Assembly: GCA_021413705.1 (NCBI GenBank) | Contig: JAIOPX010000239.1 | Span: forward strand, 1-64,000 | From: Planctomycetota bacterium | GTDB lineage: Bacteria > Planctomycetota > Planctomycetia > Pirellulales > UBA7805 | Direction: 5' to 3' | Length of the DNA: 64,000 nt | Notes under the pieces: model-generated | The model's input: only the letters and a program-made list of their open reading frames with translations | What the model was told of the DNA's origin: nothing | Database searches by the model: none | Part shown: positions 1 to 8,304 of the stretch, in pieces | Numbering within the stretch: position 1 is the stretch's first letter | Layout of the letters: every line of letters begins with the position of its first letter | Program-made: the position numbers and the translations under genes

Positions 1-12
1 CCAACATTTCAT
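1..12 (-). CDS. start of a gene leaving the window (first codons only)
   Basis: Only four codons are visible (Met-Lys-Cys-Trp), read leftwards from an ATG at 12-10. The support is an unusually good ribosome binding site: on the minus strand GAGGAG lies 5 bases before the ATG. Nothing can be said about the product. It would lie downstream of, and in the same direction as, the SUMF1-like gene that ends at 320. Confidence 0.4.
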
Positions 13-319
13 GACGTCTCCTCGCTCTCTTGAATTGAATCTCGATGGGTACTCCGCACTTCCCCTCCGCCTCAAAGGCGGAATAGTGCAGAGCAGGCTT
101 TGAAGCGCGCGGACCGCAGCGCGAAACCACTTCAACCGTTAGGACTGATCGGACCGCTCCGCACGGCAGATTCAGATTTCGCGCCACAGGCCGGACGACC
201 CGCAGTTCCGGCAAAGTTTGACAGGCTTATCGAGACGAGCCCGCAGCGCGAGAAAATGGGCCAAAAACGAGCAGATTGCTGATCTGGCATGGGCCGTGAG
301 TCGGTGCTAGCAGAAGATT
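13..319. other. intergenic region with a small hairpin
   Basis: No convincing gene. The one structure seen is a perfect 7-bp hairpin with a 3-base loop (TCCGCCT-CAA-AGGCGGA, 66-82). It has no T-run on either side, so terminator function is doubtful. The open frames crossing this stretch have no ribosome binding site and run antisense into the neighbouring gene. Confidence 0.4.
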
Positions 320-1468
320 CTACCCCTCGTTGCACCCTTTTTTGTCCGCTGCTTGCACAGCAGGCATCAGCAGGCCGGCATCCCAATAGGTTTTCCTTTC
401 TTCTTCGGTCGGCTCTGTAAACGGCCGGACCACACGGAAGCCCACATGCTGCGCGTCGGTGAAGTACCAGATGCTTTGCGGGAATTGCGGATCCTGCTCC
501 TTCCAATCCTCGATCGAGAAGACGCGACTGGCGCTGCGCAGCTTCTTGGCGGGATCTTTCCAGGATCCCCCGCGCACGACGCGGGAATATTCTTTTGTGG
601 GAATGGCCAGCGTCTTCGACACGGGACCAGCCCCCAGTTTGCCGTAATGATCTCCCACGTATTGATCCAAGACCCATTCCGACACATTGCCGTGCATGTC
701 GCACAGCCCCCAAGGATTGGGCTTTTTCTTGCCGATCGGCTGATATTTTTCTTCACTATTGTCGGCATACCAGCCGTATTGTCCGAGCGTGGCCGGGTCA
801 TCGCCGAAGGAGTAGGCCGACTTCGTCCCAGCGCGGCAGGCATATTCCCATTCCGCCTCCGTGGGCAAACGATAGTAGCGACCAGTCTTCTGCGTCAGCC
901 AACGGCAATAGATCCGCGCCGCAAGCTGAGTCATGCACACGGCTGGATAGCCGTGTTTACCCATGCCGAACGTCATGTCGGTGTAAGGCTTGGTCGGGCG
1001 AGAAACGGCATCGGCCGATTTTTCCGCCGCCGTGGGTGCAACTTGTTGCACCTGCCGCCGCTTGAGATCCAAGCAGAGCATGAACACTTCGTACTCATCC
1101 CAAGTCACTTCATGCTTGCCCATCCAGAATGGTGAGATCTGAACATCCACCTGCGGACCTTCATCGGCACGACGCCCTGGTTCCTCCGTTGGACTCCCCA
1201 GGCGAAAGGTTCCGCCAGGGATCGGCAGCATTTCGAACTTGGCCGTGCTGTTGGGAATCTCATCGGTATACGGCTTCATTTCTTTCGGAGTGGTAGCTTC
1301 CGCATTGGCGATTTTCAATACCTCACGTGCCGGCGGATCGGCCGCCAGCGATCGCGTGCCGCACATGGACATCGACACGGCGATCAAGCACAGGCAACAC
1401 CAACCGAACCGCGCTGTCCGACAAGTTAAAAGATGGACGCAAGGACTATTCTTAAGTAGGCTGGGCAT
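320..1468 (-). CDS. secreted formylglycine-generating-enzyme (SUMF1)-like protein
   Basis: A 382-residue protein with an N-terminal hydrophobic export signal followed by an FGE/SUMF1-type fold. Visible hallmarks are IPGGTFRLGSP, the ISPFWMGKHEVTWDEYEVF segment, RLPTEAEWEYACRAG, GNVSEWV and RGGSWKD, ending in GFRVVRPF. The cysteine pair that true formylglycine-generating enzymes use near EWC and the C-terminal core is absent (EWV; RGGSWKDPAKKLRSASR), so it is probably not a sulfatase activator. In planctomycetes this fold is widely used for other, mostly unknown, extracytoplasmic roles. The start was moved from a longer frame (to 1717) to the ATG at 1468, because that gives a signal peptide and avoids overlap with the divergent ApbE gene. 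The gap to that gene is only 46 bp, so the two promoters must overlap. Confidence 0.85.
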   Translation of the reverse strand: MPSLLKNSPCVHLLTCRTARFGWCCLCLIAVSMSMCGTRSLAADPPAREVLKIANAEATTPKEMKPYTDEIPNSTAKFEMLPIPGGTFRLGSPTEEPGRRADEGPQVDVQISPFWMGKHEVTWDEYEVFMLCLDLKRRQVQQVAPTAAEKSADAVSRPTKPYTDMTFGMGKHGYPAVCMTQLAARIYCRWLTQKTGRYYRLPTEAEWEYACRAGTKSAYSFGDDPATLGQYGWYADNSEEKYQPIGKKKPNPWGLCDMHGNVSEWVLDQYVGDHYGKLGAGPVSKTLAIPTKEYSRVVRGGSWKDPAKKLRSASRVFSIEDWKEQDPQFPQSIWYFTDAQHVGFRVVRPFTEPTEEERKTYWDAGLLMPAVQAADKKGCNEG

Positions 1469-1514
1469 AAGGGTACTCAGAGAGAATTTGAGAGAATTAA
1501 CGTCAAGGTATGTC

Positions 1515-2558
1515 ATGCTAGCCGGACTTTTGCTGTTGTGCCTGACGGTCGCGCCGCCGGATGCGTCGAACCAACATGCTAACCCGGCCAATTCTGCAGG
1601 TGGGCTTGCGCGGTATGAATACTCGCAGGTCCACATGGGAACCCGCTTTCGAGTCGTATTATATGGACCCGATCGCGTCACGGCAAACGAGGCGGCACAA
1701 GCCGCATTTGACCGCATTGCAAAGCTCGACAGCGTGCTGAGCGACTACAACCCGCAGAGTGAACTGAGCCGCCTGAGCGTCAGCAACTCGCTGGAGCGCC
1801 CCGTCAAAGTCAGCGACGAACTCTGGCCCGTTCTTCACCATGCACAGCAACTGGCCCTTCAGTCCGACGGCGCCTTCGACATCACCGCTGGCCCCCTGAC
1901 CAGCTTATGGCGCAGCTCGCGGCGTAGCGGCCATTTGCCGTCGAAGGATGAATTGCTCACCGCCCGTCAGGCCACCGGTTATTCGCACTTAAAGCTTAAC
2001 GCATGTCAGCGGACCGCACAGTTGCTGCGGCCCAATATGCGACTCGACCTAGGTGGCATTGCCAAAGGTTATGCCGCGGACGAAGGATTGCGAATACTCG
2101 CAAAACGGGGCATCGTACATGCCTTAGTGGCCGCCAGCGGCGATATCGCTGTCGGCGCACCACCGCCCGGAGAGCGTGGCTGGCGGATCGCCATCGCGCC
2201 ACTGCGCAATGAGGACGGCGCCATCCTCTCTCCTGCCCGGACGCTGGAAGTTTCGCACGCAGGCGTTTCCACATCAGGAGAAGCGGAGCAGCATGTGGAT
2301 ATTGGCGGCATTCGCTATTCGCACATCGTCGATCCGCGCACTGGCTTGGGCCTGACCACATCCAACAGCGTCACCATCGTATCCCCTCATGGCATGACGT
2401 CCGACGCACTGGCAACCGCAGTCAGCGTTCTTGGTCCGAAGAAGGGGCTCTCGCTGCTTGTGGCGACCCCTGGTGTCCAAGGGTTGATCGTTTCGGCGAA
2501 GGGGGACAAGGCTGAATCCGTGACGACGCAAGGATTCACGAAGCTGGAATCACGATAA
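1515..2558 (+). CDS. apbE: FAD:protein FMN transferase (ApbE family)
   Basis: ApbE proteins attach FMN covalently to a Thr/Ser of extracytoplasmic flavoproteins such as NqrB/NqrC or RnfG, using FAD and Mg. The 347-residue product starts with a hydrophobic leader (MLAGLLLLCLTVAPP). Family motifs in order: DGAFDITAGPLTSLWR, MRLDLGGIAKGYAADEGL (FAD-binding region), ASGDIAVG, SHIVDPRTGLGL and the metal-binding TSDALATAVSVLG near the C-terminus. The frame is open upstream to 1239, but the ATG at 1515, with AAGG about 6 bases ahead, gives the export signal and is preferred. Length is typical for the family. No substrate flavoprotein is encoded nearby. Confidence 0.92.
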   Translation: MLAGLLLLCLTVAPPDASNQHANPANSAGGLARYEYSQVHMGTRFRVVLYGPDRVTANEAAQAAFDRIAKLDSVLSDYNPQSELSRLSVSNSLERPVKVSDELWPVLHHAQQLALQSDGAFDITAGPLTSLWRSSRRSGHLPSKDELLTARQATGYSHLKLNACQRTAQLLRPNMRLDLGGIAKGYAADEGLRILAKRGIVHALVAASGDIAVGAPPPGERGWRIAIAPLRNEDGAILSPARTLEVSHAGVSTSGEAEQHVDIGGIRYSHIVDPRTGLGLTTSNSVTIVSPHGMTSDALATAVSVLGPKKGLSLLVATPGVQGLIVSAKGDKAESVTTQGFTKLESR

Positions 2559-2564
2559 CTCGGT

Positions 2565-4106
2565 CTAGCGCGCCGGTAGCGGAATCTGCATTGCTCGCAT
2601 CCGCCCCTGTCGTTCGACGGTCACATCCGTTAACCCAGTCATTTCTGCCGCTCGCTTGCGAAACTCTTCGCCGTCCTTAAAGCCGGCGCCGGCGATTTCC
2701 ACGATCCTATCGCCATTGCGAATACCGGCCTGATCCGCCGGGGAATCGGCCATCACATGCGCCACAATCAAAGTTCCGGGCTCGGCGTTGTCTTCCCACC
2801 ATGACACACCGACGCGCTGCGGCTTGCCGGCAAGTTCCACCTTGACCGTGGAAGGTTCTTTTTCATCCTTCCGCACAATGCTTAGCTCAATCATGCTCGG
2901 GGCAACAACGATCGCGGCCCGCAACTGTCCCCCGTTGCCGATGACCTGCTCGCCGCACTTCACAATGCGGTCTCCCGCCTTCAAGCCAGCCCGGCTCGCG
3001 GCCGAATCGGCCTGCACGTTGGATATCTCCACCCCGGTTGCCGAATCCGCGTCCGATTTCCAATCGACTCCCAACCTCCCCAGCGGCAGTGTGGGTTGCG
3101 GCGAGTTCGGCTCGTCGAACACTGCTTCGCGGCGCGAGGCCGGCCGGAAACTGGCGAGTTGCGGCGCATTGCCGAGTTGCTCGATGATGCGGAACAACAA
3201 CTGCGATATTTTGCGCACACCTGCCGAATCGATTTTCTCGGCGGTGTCGCTCGGCCGGTGATAGTCGCCATGCAAACCCGTATGAAGCATGAGAATCGGG
3301 ATGTTGCGGGCGAAGAACGTGTGGTGGTCGCTGTTCTGCTTCAACTCCCGCGTGAACTTTAGATTGAGGTCCGATTCCTGATTGCTCTCGCTCACCAGTC
3401 GGCGCAATCCAGGGCTGGTGCGTGTGCCAAATACGGTGACTGTGTTGTCGGTGAGCCGGCCAATCATGTCCAGGTTGATCATCAACTTGATGCGATCCAG
3501 TGGCACCGTCGGATGCTGCACGAAATGCTCGGAGCCGAGCAGGCCTTGCTCTTCACCGTCGAAGAAGGCGATCAGGATCGAGCGGCGCGGACGGGGTTCC
3601 AGCCGAGTGAGAGCCTCGGTCACTTCCAGCAATCCGGCCGTGCCGCTGGCATTGTCGTCGGCCCCGTGATGCACTAGACCGATGGGGCCGTAGCTGGTGC
3701 GCGAGGTGCCATACCCAACGTGATCGTAGTGGGCGCAGACCATGACCACTTCGTCCTTGAGCTTAGAATCGGAGCCCTCGATCATCGCCAGCACATTGCG
3801 AAAGCCGTTGCTCAGCGGCTGGTAGTAGCCCTCATCCTGGCCGGCCGGTTTGAGTGGATAGCGGCGAAGTTGCTCGACCAGATAAGTGCTGGCAGCCCGG
3901 CCCCCACGGCTGCCCGCATCTCGACCTTCGAAAGCGTCGCTGGCCAGGACGTCCACATGCCGCTTGACCTCTGGCGTGGTGATCGTGGCCATCGCAGCCG
4001 CAAGATTGCTCTGCTTTTCATGCTCCGCCGCTGGAAGCGCCGCAGAGCCGACCAACAGCAATCCGAGCAAATGCCCTGCACCGATTCTGGCGGGATTCAG
4101 TTTCAT
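2565..4106 (-). CDS. secreted M28-family metallopeptidase with two C-terminal PDZ domains
   Basis: A 513-residue exported zinc aminopeptidase-like protein. Residues 1-26 form a signal peptide. The M28 domain (about 40-310) carries the expected two-zinc ligands: H126 in CAHYDHVG, D150 in HGADDNASG, the E185-E186 pair in FFDGEEQG, D213 in NLDMIGR and H283 in HGDYHRPSD. Two PDZ domains follow (about 345-415 and 430-505; SRAGLKAGDRIVKCGEQV and ADQAGIRNGDRIVEIAGA), which usually bind protein C-termini or regulate access. It probably trims peptides outside the cytoplasm. It converges on apbE with a 6-bp gap. The leader region at 4107-4205 contains a CTTGCAAG palindrome. Confidence 0.9.
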   Translation of the reverse strand: MKLNPARIGAGHLLGLLLVGSAALPAAEHEKQSNLAAAMATITTPEVKRHVDVLASDAFEGRDAGSRGGRAASTYLVEQLRRYPLKPAGQDEGYYQPLSNGFRNVLAMIEGSDSKLKDEVVMVCAHYDHVGYGTSRTSYGPIGLVHHGADDNASGTAGLLEVTEALTRLEPRPRRSILIAFFDGEEQGLLGSEHFVQHPTVPLDRIKLMINLDMIGRLTDNTVTVFGTRTSPGLRRLVSESNQESDLNLKFTRELKQNSDHHTFFARNIPILMLHTGLHGDYHRPSDTAEKIDSAGVRKISQLLFRIIEQLGNAPQLASFRPASRREAVFDEPNSPQPTLPLGRLGVDWKSDADSATGVEISNVQADSAASRAGLKAGDRIVKCGEQVIGNGGQLRAAIVVAPSMIELSIVRKDEKEPSTVKVELAGKPQRVGVSWWEDNAEPGTLIVAHVMADSPADQAGIRNGDRIVEIAGAGFKDGEEFRKRAAEMTGLTDVTVERQGRMRAMQIPLPAR

Positions 4107-4378
4107 ATGGTCCCCTACTCAATCCTCACATCTGACTTCCTGAAATCGGCATTCCAAGGCTGAAAGCGACAATCGCCCTGTTCTTGCAAGAGGAAGCGTT
4201 ATGATAGTTGCAACCGGACTACGGCGTTTCGGCTCGAGAAGTTCGCCTGTTCAGGCAATAAACCGTATCCCTACGGCACTTGCCATGGGCAGCCGCCTTG
4301 CGGCCGGGGCCGAATTCCCTAAAATTCCCTCAATCACAACCTGCTCGATTGCCGACAACGGCTCGGCAGGTTGTTTTT
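4107..4378 (+). other. M28 leader region plus a possible short transcript ending in an intrinsic terminator
   Basis: No protein gene is supported; the 63-codon frame from 4201 runs into the tRNA. The sequence has a CTTGCAAG palindrome (4183-4190), a TATGAT hexamer (4200-4205) that could be a -10 box, and a strong terminator at 4336-4378. This is the layout expected of a small RNA of about 170 bases, but no -35 box is convincing and no known RNA family was recognised. Confidence 0.3.
4336..4378 (+). terminator. Rho-independent terminator directly before tRNA-Ser
   Basis: Perfect 9-bp stem ACAACCTGC (4336-4344) / GCAGGTTGT (4366-4374), with an inner 4-bp stem GCCG-ACAA-CGGC, followed by a T-run (GTTTTTGG). 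The T-run is on the plus strand only, so it ends rightward transcription. It abuts the tRNA at 4379, which therefore either has its own promoter inside this region or is transcribed through it. Confidence 0.7.
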
Positions 4379-4465
4379 GGAGAGGTGGCTGAGTGGTCGA
4401 AAGCGCGGGTTTGCTAAATCCGTGACCGGGTAACTGGTCCGCAGGTTCGAATCCTGTCCTCTCCG
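4379..4465 (+). tRNA. tRNA-Ser (anticodon GCT)
   Basis: Complete class II tRNA of 87 bases. The acceptor stem GGAGAGG (4379-4385) pairs with CCTCTCC (4458-4464), with discriminator G at 4465. The anticodon arm CGGGT / ATCCG encloses TTGCTAA with anticodon GCT at 4413-4415, reading AGC/AGU. A long variable arm and a T loop with GGTTCGAATCC are present. CCA is not encoded. Confidence 0.96.
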
Positions 4466-4522
4466 CTCAAACGGGAAACGCGGGTGATGTCCCAGAGATT
4501 TGTGGCTTGGCAGCAGTTTGGC

Positions 4523-5773
4523 TCAGTCCGAAGTCACTCCCAAAAGACGCAGGAGTTCTCCCGCACCGGGTTGGAGTTCAAACGAGAACTTGTTGCCCGC
4601 AACACTTAGTCGATCCCACTGCCCTGTCTTGCGGTTGAAGATTTCCACACGGGGAGCCGCACTTCCCGCAGACTTCACTTCCATGGTCACTTTTTGTGGC
4701 TGCCGGGCACTGTGGTTGGCCACGAACACAGCGTCAAAACCCGAGTCGTACTTGAAAAAACCGACCAACACTTCGCCGCCGATGACTTGTGCCCAGCATG
4801 TAGCCGGAAACGGCGTCAAGGGACGGGGCACATCCCGGGGCTTTTCCCGGTCGTCCCAGGTCCGCGTGGTGGGTGTGGAATACACCGCCTGCGGCCGGTC
4901 GATTTCGCCCAGTTCATGATACAGCTTGGCGATTTCACGATGAACGCTCAAATGGCGATGCTGCTCATCGAGCGCGCCGCTCTTGGGATCGACGGCTCCC
5001 TCCCCTTGCCAAATCATGGCCTTCATTCCGTGGGCGAGCGATGCGTTGATCTTCTGCAAGGTGCGTCGAATATCCGGTTCCGAGTCAATCGAACGGCCCA
5101 GGTTATCAACACGACTTTGGCAGAGTGCAAAACCCTCTGTCAGCGAAGTAAGGTTGTTCCCTTGGCCGTTGACGTCCGCACAGGCCAACACGCCCGCGGT
5201 CCCCTGGACGGCTTGCAAGGCGGCAAATGATTTTTCCCCAATCCAGACCGGATGTATGGGATCCCAAGTCCGCAGCAAGGCCAGACATTCGTTGACATTG
5301 TCTGCACCGCCCGGCGCGAAGCGATCCAGGCGATCATTACTCAGGCAGTAGCCCCACACCGCCTTGTCATTTTGAAGTTTCTCGCAGAGCTTTTGGAGTT
5401 TTTCCCGTTGTTCCGGTCGGCGAATGTCCATGCGTGATTCATCACCTCCCGCTAACACGTCGATCATCAGCTTGAAATTGTGCTTGCGGCAGAGTTCCAG
5501 GCGGTAATCGCGATAGGCGCAACCGATGGTGTTGTAGCCGGCCCGCTGAACATTAAGGATCAATTTCTCAAACGTGGCCGGGTCGTCCGTCAGTTGCGCT
5601 CCCCCGCCCTGGCCGAAACTAAGCGTGACCGCAAACACATCCAAAGGTTCCGGTGGCGTTAATGGAACTCCAAAGTCCTTCGGTTCCGCAGCGACTATTC
5701 GATTTCCCATCGCAAAACCAGCGATAGAAAAAAGTAAAAATAGAACCACCCCTATCGGAAGGCGAGTAGGCAT
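4523..5773 (-). CDS. secreted TIM-barrel glycosidase-like protein, paralogue A
   Basis: A 416-residue exported protein and one of three related proteins in this window (others at 5891-7327 and 8305-9594). All share a signal peptide, a block around ATFEKLILNVQRAGYNTIGCAYRDYRLELCRKH, the AVWGY strand, a WDPIHPVWIG segment, and a C-terminal beta-domain with VQVIGGEVLVGFFKYDSGFDAVFVANHSA and a GELLRLL ending. The layout (barrel plus beta-sandwich) resembles clan-A glycoside hydrolases. Where paralogue C has a WNE acid/base-like motif, this copy reads SND (D147). The substrate is unknown. The start is the ATG at 5773, which begins the signal peptide; a longer frame to 5821 is less likely. Divergent from paralogue B, sharing a 117-bp gap. 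Confidence 0.8.
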   Translation of the reverse strand: MPTRLPIGVVLFLLFSIAGFAMGNRIVAAEPKDFGVPLTPPEPLDVFAVTLSFGQGGGAQLTDDPATFEKLILNVQRAGYNTIGCAYRDYRLELCRKHNFKLMIDVLAGGDESRMDIRRPEQREKLQKLCEKLQNDKAVWGYCLSNDRLDRFAPGGADNVNECLALLRTWDPIHPVWIGEKSFAALQAVQGTAGVLACADVNGQGNNLTSLTEGFALCQSRVDNLGRSIDSEPDIRRTLQKINASLAHGMKAMIWQGEGAVDPKSGALDEQHRHLSVHREIAKLYHELGEIDRPQAVYSTPTTRTWDDREKPRDVPRPLTPFPATCWAQVIGGEVLVGFFKYDSGFDAVFVANHSARQPQKVTMEVKSAGSAAPRVEIFNRKTGQWDRLSVAGNKFSFELQPGAGELLRLLGVTSD

Positions 5774-5836
5774 CTTAGTCCCTGAATTGCAGTTGGAAGT
5801 TGGCGACCAGGTTGCTCCCACACGTCGCAGCTAGTT

Positions 5837-5851
5837 ATCATACATACTACA
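5837..5851. promoter_or_regulatory. recurrent AT-rich near-palindrome (candidate operator), site k
   Basis: ATCATACATACTACA lies in the middle of the 117-bp gap between divergent paralogues A (starting at 5773) and B (starting at 5891), so it could control both. It matches the recurrent pattern RTCRTATATSTTAY seen across the window. Confidence 0.5.
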
Positions 5852-5890
5852 TGCCAACTCGGCTCCTCTCTACCCCACGAGACTGCAACG

Positions 5891-7327
5891 ATGCGCATCC
5901 TGCCACATATTCTCCTGTCATTCTTGGTCCTCCATCTGGGCACGGTAGCTTGCCTTGGTCAGGGAAAACCCCTCGATCCCAAGGACGCCACGCTACCGAA
6001 GCTTGAAATGCCAGATGAGTTCGCGCTCATCTTTTCCTTTGGGTACGTCACCGATTGGATGCCCAAGGATCCGGCCAAATTCGAGGCCATGCTGAAGAAC
6101 ATGAAGCGGACAGGAATCAACACGGTGCACTGCAAGTATACCGACTGGCGATTGAAGCTATGCGAGCAGTATGGCATCATGATGATGATTGACTTGGCCG
6201 TGCTTGAGCACGACCTAAAGCAAGGCAAGTGTGCGGTCGAAGAGGCCGAGGACATCAAGAATCTCGACGGCGCGGAAGAGAAGTTTGCCGCGGCGAAGGC
6301 CGACCTGGATACAGTCAATGCGAGGCTGAAAGCGATCGGTGCTGAACTCAAGCCGGCCAAGGACCAAAAAGCTCCCGATGCAGCCCGCGCGGCAGAACTG
6401 CAGAAGAAAAAAAAGGAATTGGAGGCCCAAAAGCCAGCGCTCGAAAAACGCAAGGCTGTGCTGATCGCCTCCAATGTCAAATACATTTGCGGCAAGGTAC
6501 GCGGCAGCAAGGGTGTGTGGGGATATGGCCTGTACTATGACGCGGGCACGAACGGATCCTACCTCAATCATGCCATCGAGAAACTCCGCACTTGGGATCC
6601 TACGCACGTCTCGTTTGTTGGCTCCTATCGCCACGGCGGCCTGGAAACCGTCACTCTCAATCCTGGATGCTACGGTTGGTACGATTTCCATTGGCAGCGG
6701 GGCATTTTGTGGCACTATCTTGACATGATGGTTCTGCACGACATCTGCAAGCGCCGCGGAGCCATCGCGGGCAACTATGCCCAGTATTCTGGACTCAAGC
6801 AGGATCTGTTTACGCTGAATCAGTGCATTGCGGCGGGGGGCAAGATGAGCTTATGGTTCATCGGCGGTCCCATGAGCCGCGAAACGTATGAGTGGAACGA
6901 CAATCAGGATCTGGTGCGGATCGCGGCTGAAATCCGCCCGCTCTACAAGGAGCTGATGCTCATCGGCAGCCCTTCAGCGTTTTACTCTACGCCCGTGACG
7001 AAGACCCACGACAACAAGCCGGTGCCTGCCCCGGGAGTGCCGCGCTGGTTCAAACCATTTCCAGCTGACTGCTCGGTGCAAGTTCTCGGCGGGGAGGCTA
7101 TGATCGGGCTATTCAAATACGCCGATGGGGCCGATGCGCTCTATGTCGCCAACCACAACGCCTTTGCCCCGCAAGAGATGAAGCTCAAGTTCAATCGCCC
7201 TGGCACACTGAAAGTCGCAATCTTCGACCGCAAGCAAGGCGCCTGGAAACCGCTGCAAGTCACCGATCAGACAGCAAGCTTCACCCTCGACGCCGCGGCC
7301 GGAGAACTCTTGAAAATCGAGCCCTGA
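5891..7327 (+). CDS. secreted TIM-barrel glycosidase-like protein with coiled-coil insertion, paralogue B
   Basis: A 478-residue exported protein (signal peptide about 1-24) related to 4523-5773 and 8305-9594. It shares the MLKNMKRTGINTVHCKYTDWRLKLCEQYG block, GVWGYGLYYD, WDPTHVSFVG, and the C-terminal VQVLGGEAMIGLFKYADGADALYVANHNAF and GELLKI blocks. Between the second barrel strand and the GVWGY strand it carries an insertion of about 75 residues (117-190), rich in Glu, Lys, Ala and Leu, that reads as a coiled coil and is missing from both relatives. The position equivalent to the WNE motif of paralogue C is Y-D (D217). It converges on the DHDPS-type gene with a 37-bp gap. Substrate unknown. 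Confidence 0.8.
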   Translation: MRILPHILLSFLVLHLGTVACLGQGKPLDPKDATLPKLEMPDEFALIFSFGYVTDWMPKDPAKFEAMLKNMKRTGINTVHCKYTDWRLKLCEQYGIMMMIDLAVLEHDLKQGKCAVEEAEDIKNLDGAEEKFAAAKADLDTVNARLKAIGAELKPAKDQKAPDAARAAELQKKKKELEAQKPALEKRKAVLIASNVKYICGKVRGSKGVWGYGLYYDAGTNGSYLNHAIEKLRTWDPTHVSFVGSYRHGGLETVTLNPGCYGWYDFHWQRGILWHYLDMMVLHDICKRRGAIAGNYAQYSGLKQDLFTLNQCIAAGGKMSLWFIGGPMSRETYEWNDNQDLVRIAAEIRPLYKELMLIGSPSAFYSTPVTKTHDNKPVPAPGVPRWFKPFPADCSVQVLGGEAMIGLFKYADGADALYVANHNAFAPQEMKLKFNRPGTLKVAIFDRKQGAWKPLQVTDQTASFTLDAAAGELLKIEP

Positions 7328-7364
7328 AGACGTTCAGTAAGGGGGCGACGGCGGGAAGTTCGAA

Positions 7365-8288
7365 CTATTGCGGAGAATAGCCTAACTGTGCCAAGGCATG
7401 GCCAATACGTTGTTCGATCTGAGGCCAAGCGGCGAGTTCGGCATCTCCTTGGGGCTGGCGACTGCGGCCGATCTTGAAGCCGCGCAGAGCAACCGCAGTG
7501 CGGATGCCATGCGGAAATTCCACCGACAGAACCGCTGCATCGAAAAACTCCAGGATCGCAACTTGCATGGCACGGGCCTGAGTTATGTCCCCTTGCTGCA
7601 CCAGGTCAAAGAGCTTGCGAAAATAGTCGGGCAGCACTCCGCTCGTGGCGTTGACCCCGCCGTCGCAACCCATGGCCAGCATCGGTACGAGTGTTGTCTC
7701 CCAACCGCTGAGGAAGGAGAACTCGGGACGCCGCGGTCGAATCTTGTCGATCATCCGCAGCATCGCCGTCAGATCGCCGGACGAGTCTTTCAGGCCGATA
7801 ACACGCTTCATGTCCGCCAGGCGACACACGGTGTCCACGTCGATCGGACTGGCGAACTGCGGGATGTTGTAGAGCAGTATGTCGATGGGCGAGTTGCGGG
7901 CGATTTCGCGATAATAGGCAAACACCGCGTCGGGGCTGGCGCGAAAATAGTACGGAGCCACGATGGCCGCGGCACGGGCTCCGTACTCCCGATACAACTC
8001 GCAAGCGGCCAACGTCTCACGCACGTTGGCCTCCGCGGCGCCGGCCAATACTAATACCCTGCCTGCGGCCTGCTGGATCACGATCTGCGCAATTCGCTGA
8101 CGTTCTTCGGACGTAAATCGCGTGAACTCGCCGGTCGAGCCATTGGGGTAAAGGCCATGCACTCCCTGACCTATGAGCCAATCGACATAACGGCGCAGCT
8201 CGTCCTCGTCGATGCGGCCTTGTTGGTCGAGCGGCACGACGTTGGGAGTGAAAATACCCTGCACAGCAGGCGCGGATCGGTGTGGCAT
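7365..8288 (-). CDS. dihydrodipicolinate synthase/N-acetylneuraminate lyase-type aldolase
   Basis: A 307-residue cytoplasmic class I aldolase of the DapA/NanA/KDG-aldolase superfamily. It has the expected GLYPNGSTGEF phosphate/carboxylate-binding loop (46-55), Y140 in LLYNIPQ, and the Schiff-base lysine K167 in VIGLKDSSGD. The family condenses or cleaves pyruvate with an aldehyde; the partner cannot be assigned from sequence. Because it begins 16 bp after the stop of paralogue C and is co-directional, it is probably the second gene of that operon. That points to sugar-acid (for example 2-keto-3-deoxy acid) breakdown rather than lysine synthesis. No clear Shine-Dalgarno sequence precedes the ATG. 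Confidence 0.88.
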   Translation of the reverse strand: MPHRSAPAVQGIFTPNVVPLDQQGRIDEDELRRYVDWLIGQGVHGLYPNGSTGEFTRFTSEERQRIAQIVIQQAAGRVLVLAGAAEANVRETLAACELYREYGARAAAIVAPYYFRASPDAVFAYYREIARNSPIDILLYNIPQFASPIDVDTVCRLADMKRVIGLKDSSGDLTAMLRMIDKIRPRRPEFSFLSGWETTLVPMLAMGCDGGVNATSGVLPDYFRKLFDLVQQGDITQARAMQVAILEFFDAAVLSVEFPHGIRTAVALRGFKIGRSRQPQGDAELAAWPQIEQRIGHALAQLGYSPQ

Positions 8289-8304
8289 AAACGTAGGGTG
8301 GGTG

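Noticed and set aside
353-1135. 260-codon plus-strand frame over the SUMF1-like gene
   Set aside because: Antisense shadow without ribosome binding site or motifs; the minus-strand gene has clear family motifs.
4201-4392. 63-codon frame before tRNA-Ser
   Set aside because: It runs through the terminator hairpin into the tRNA, so it cannot be a real gene.
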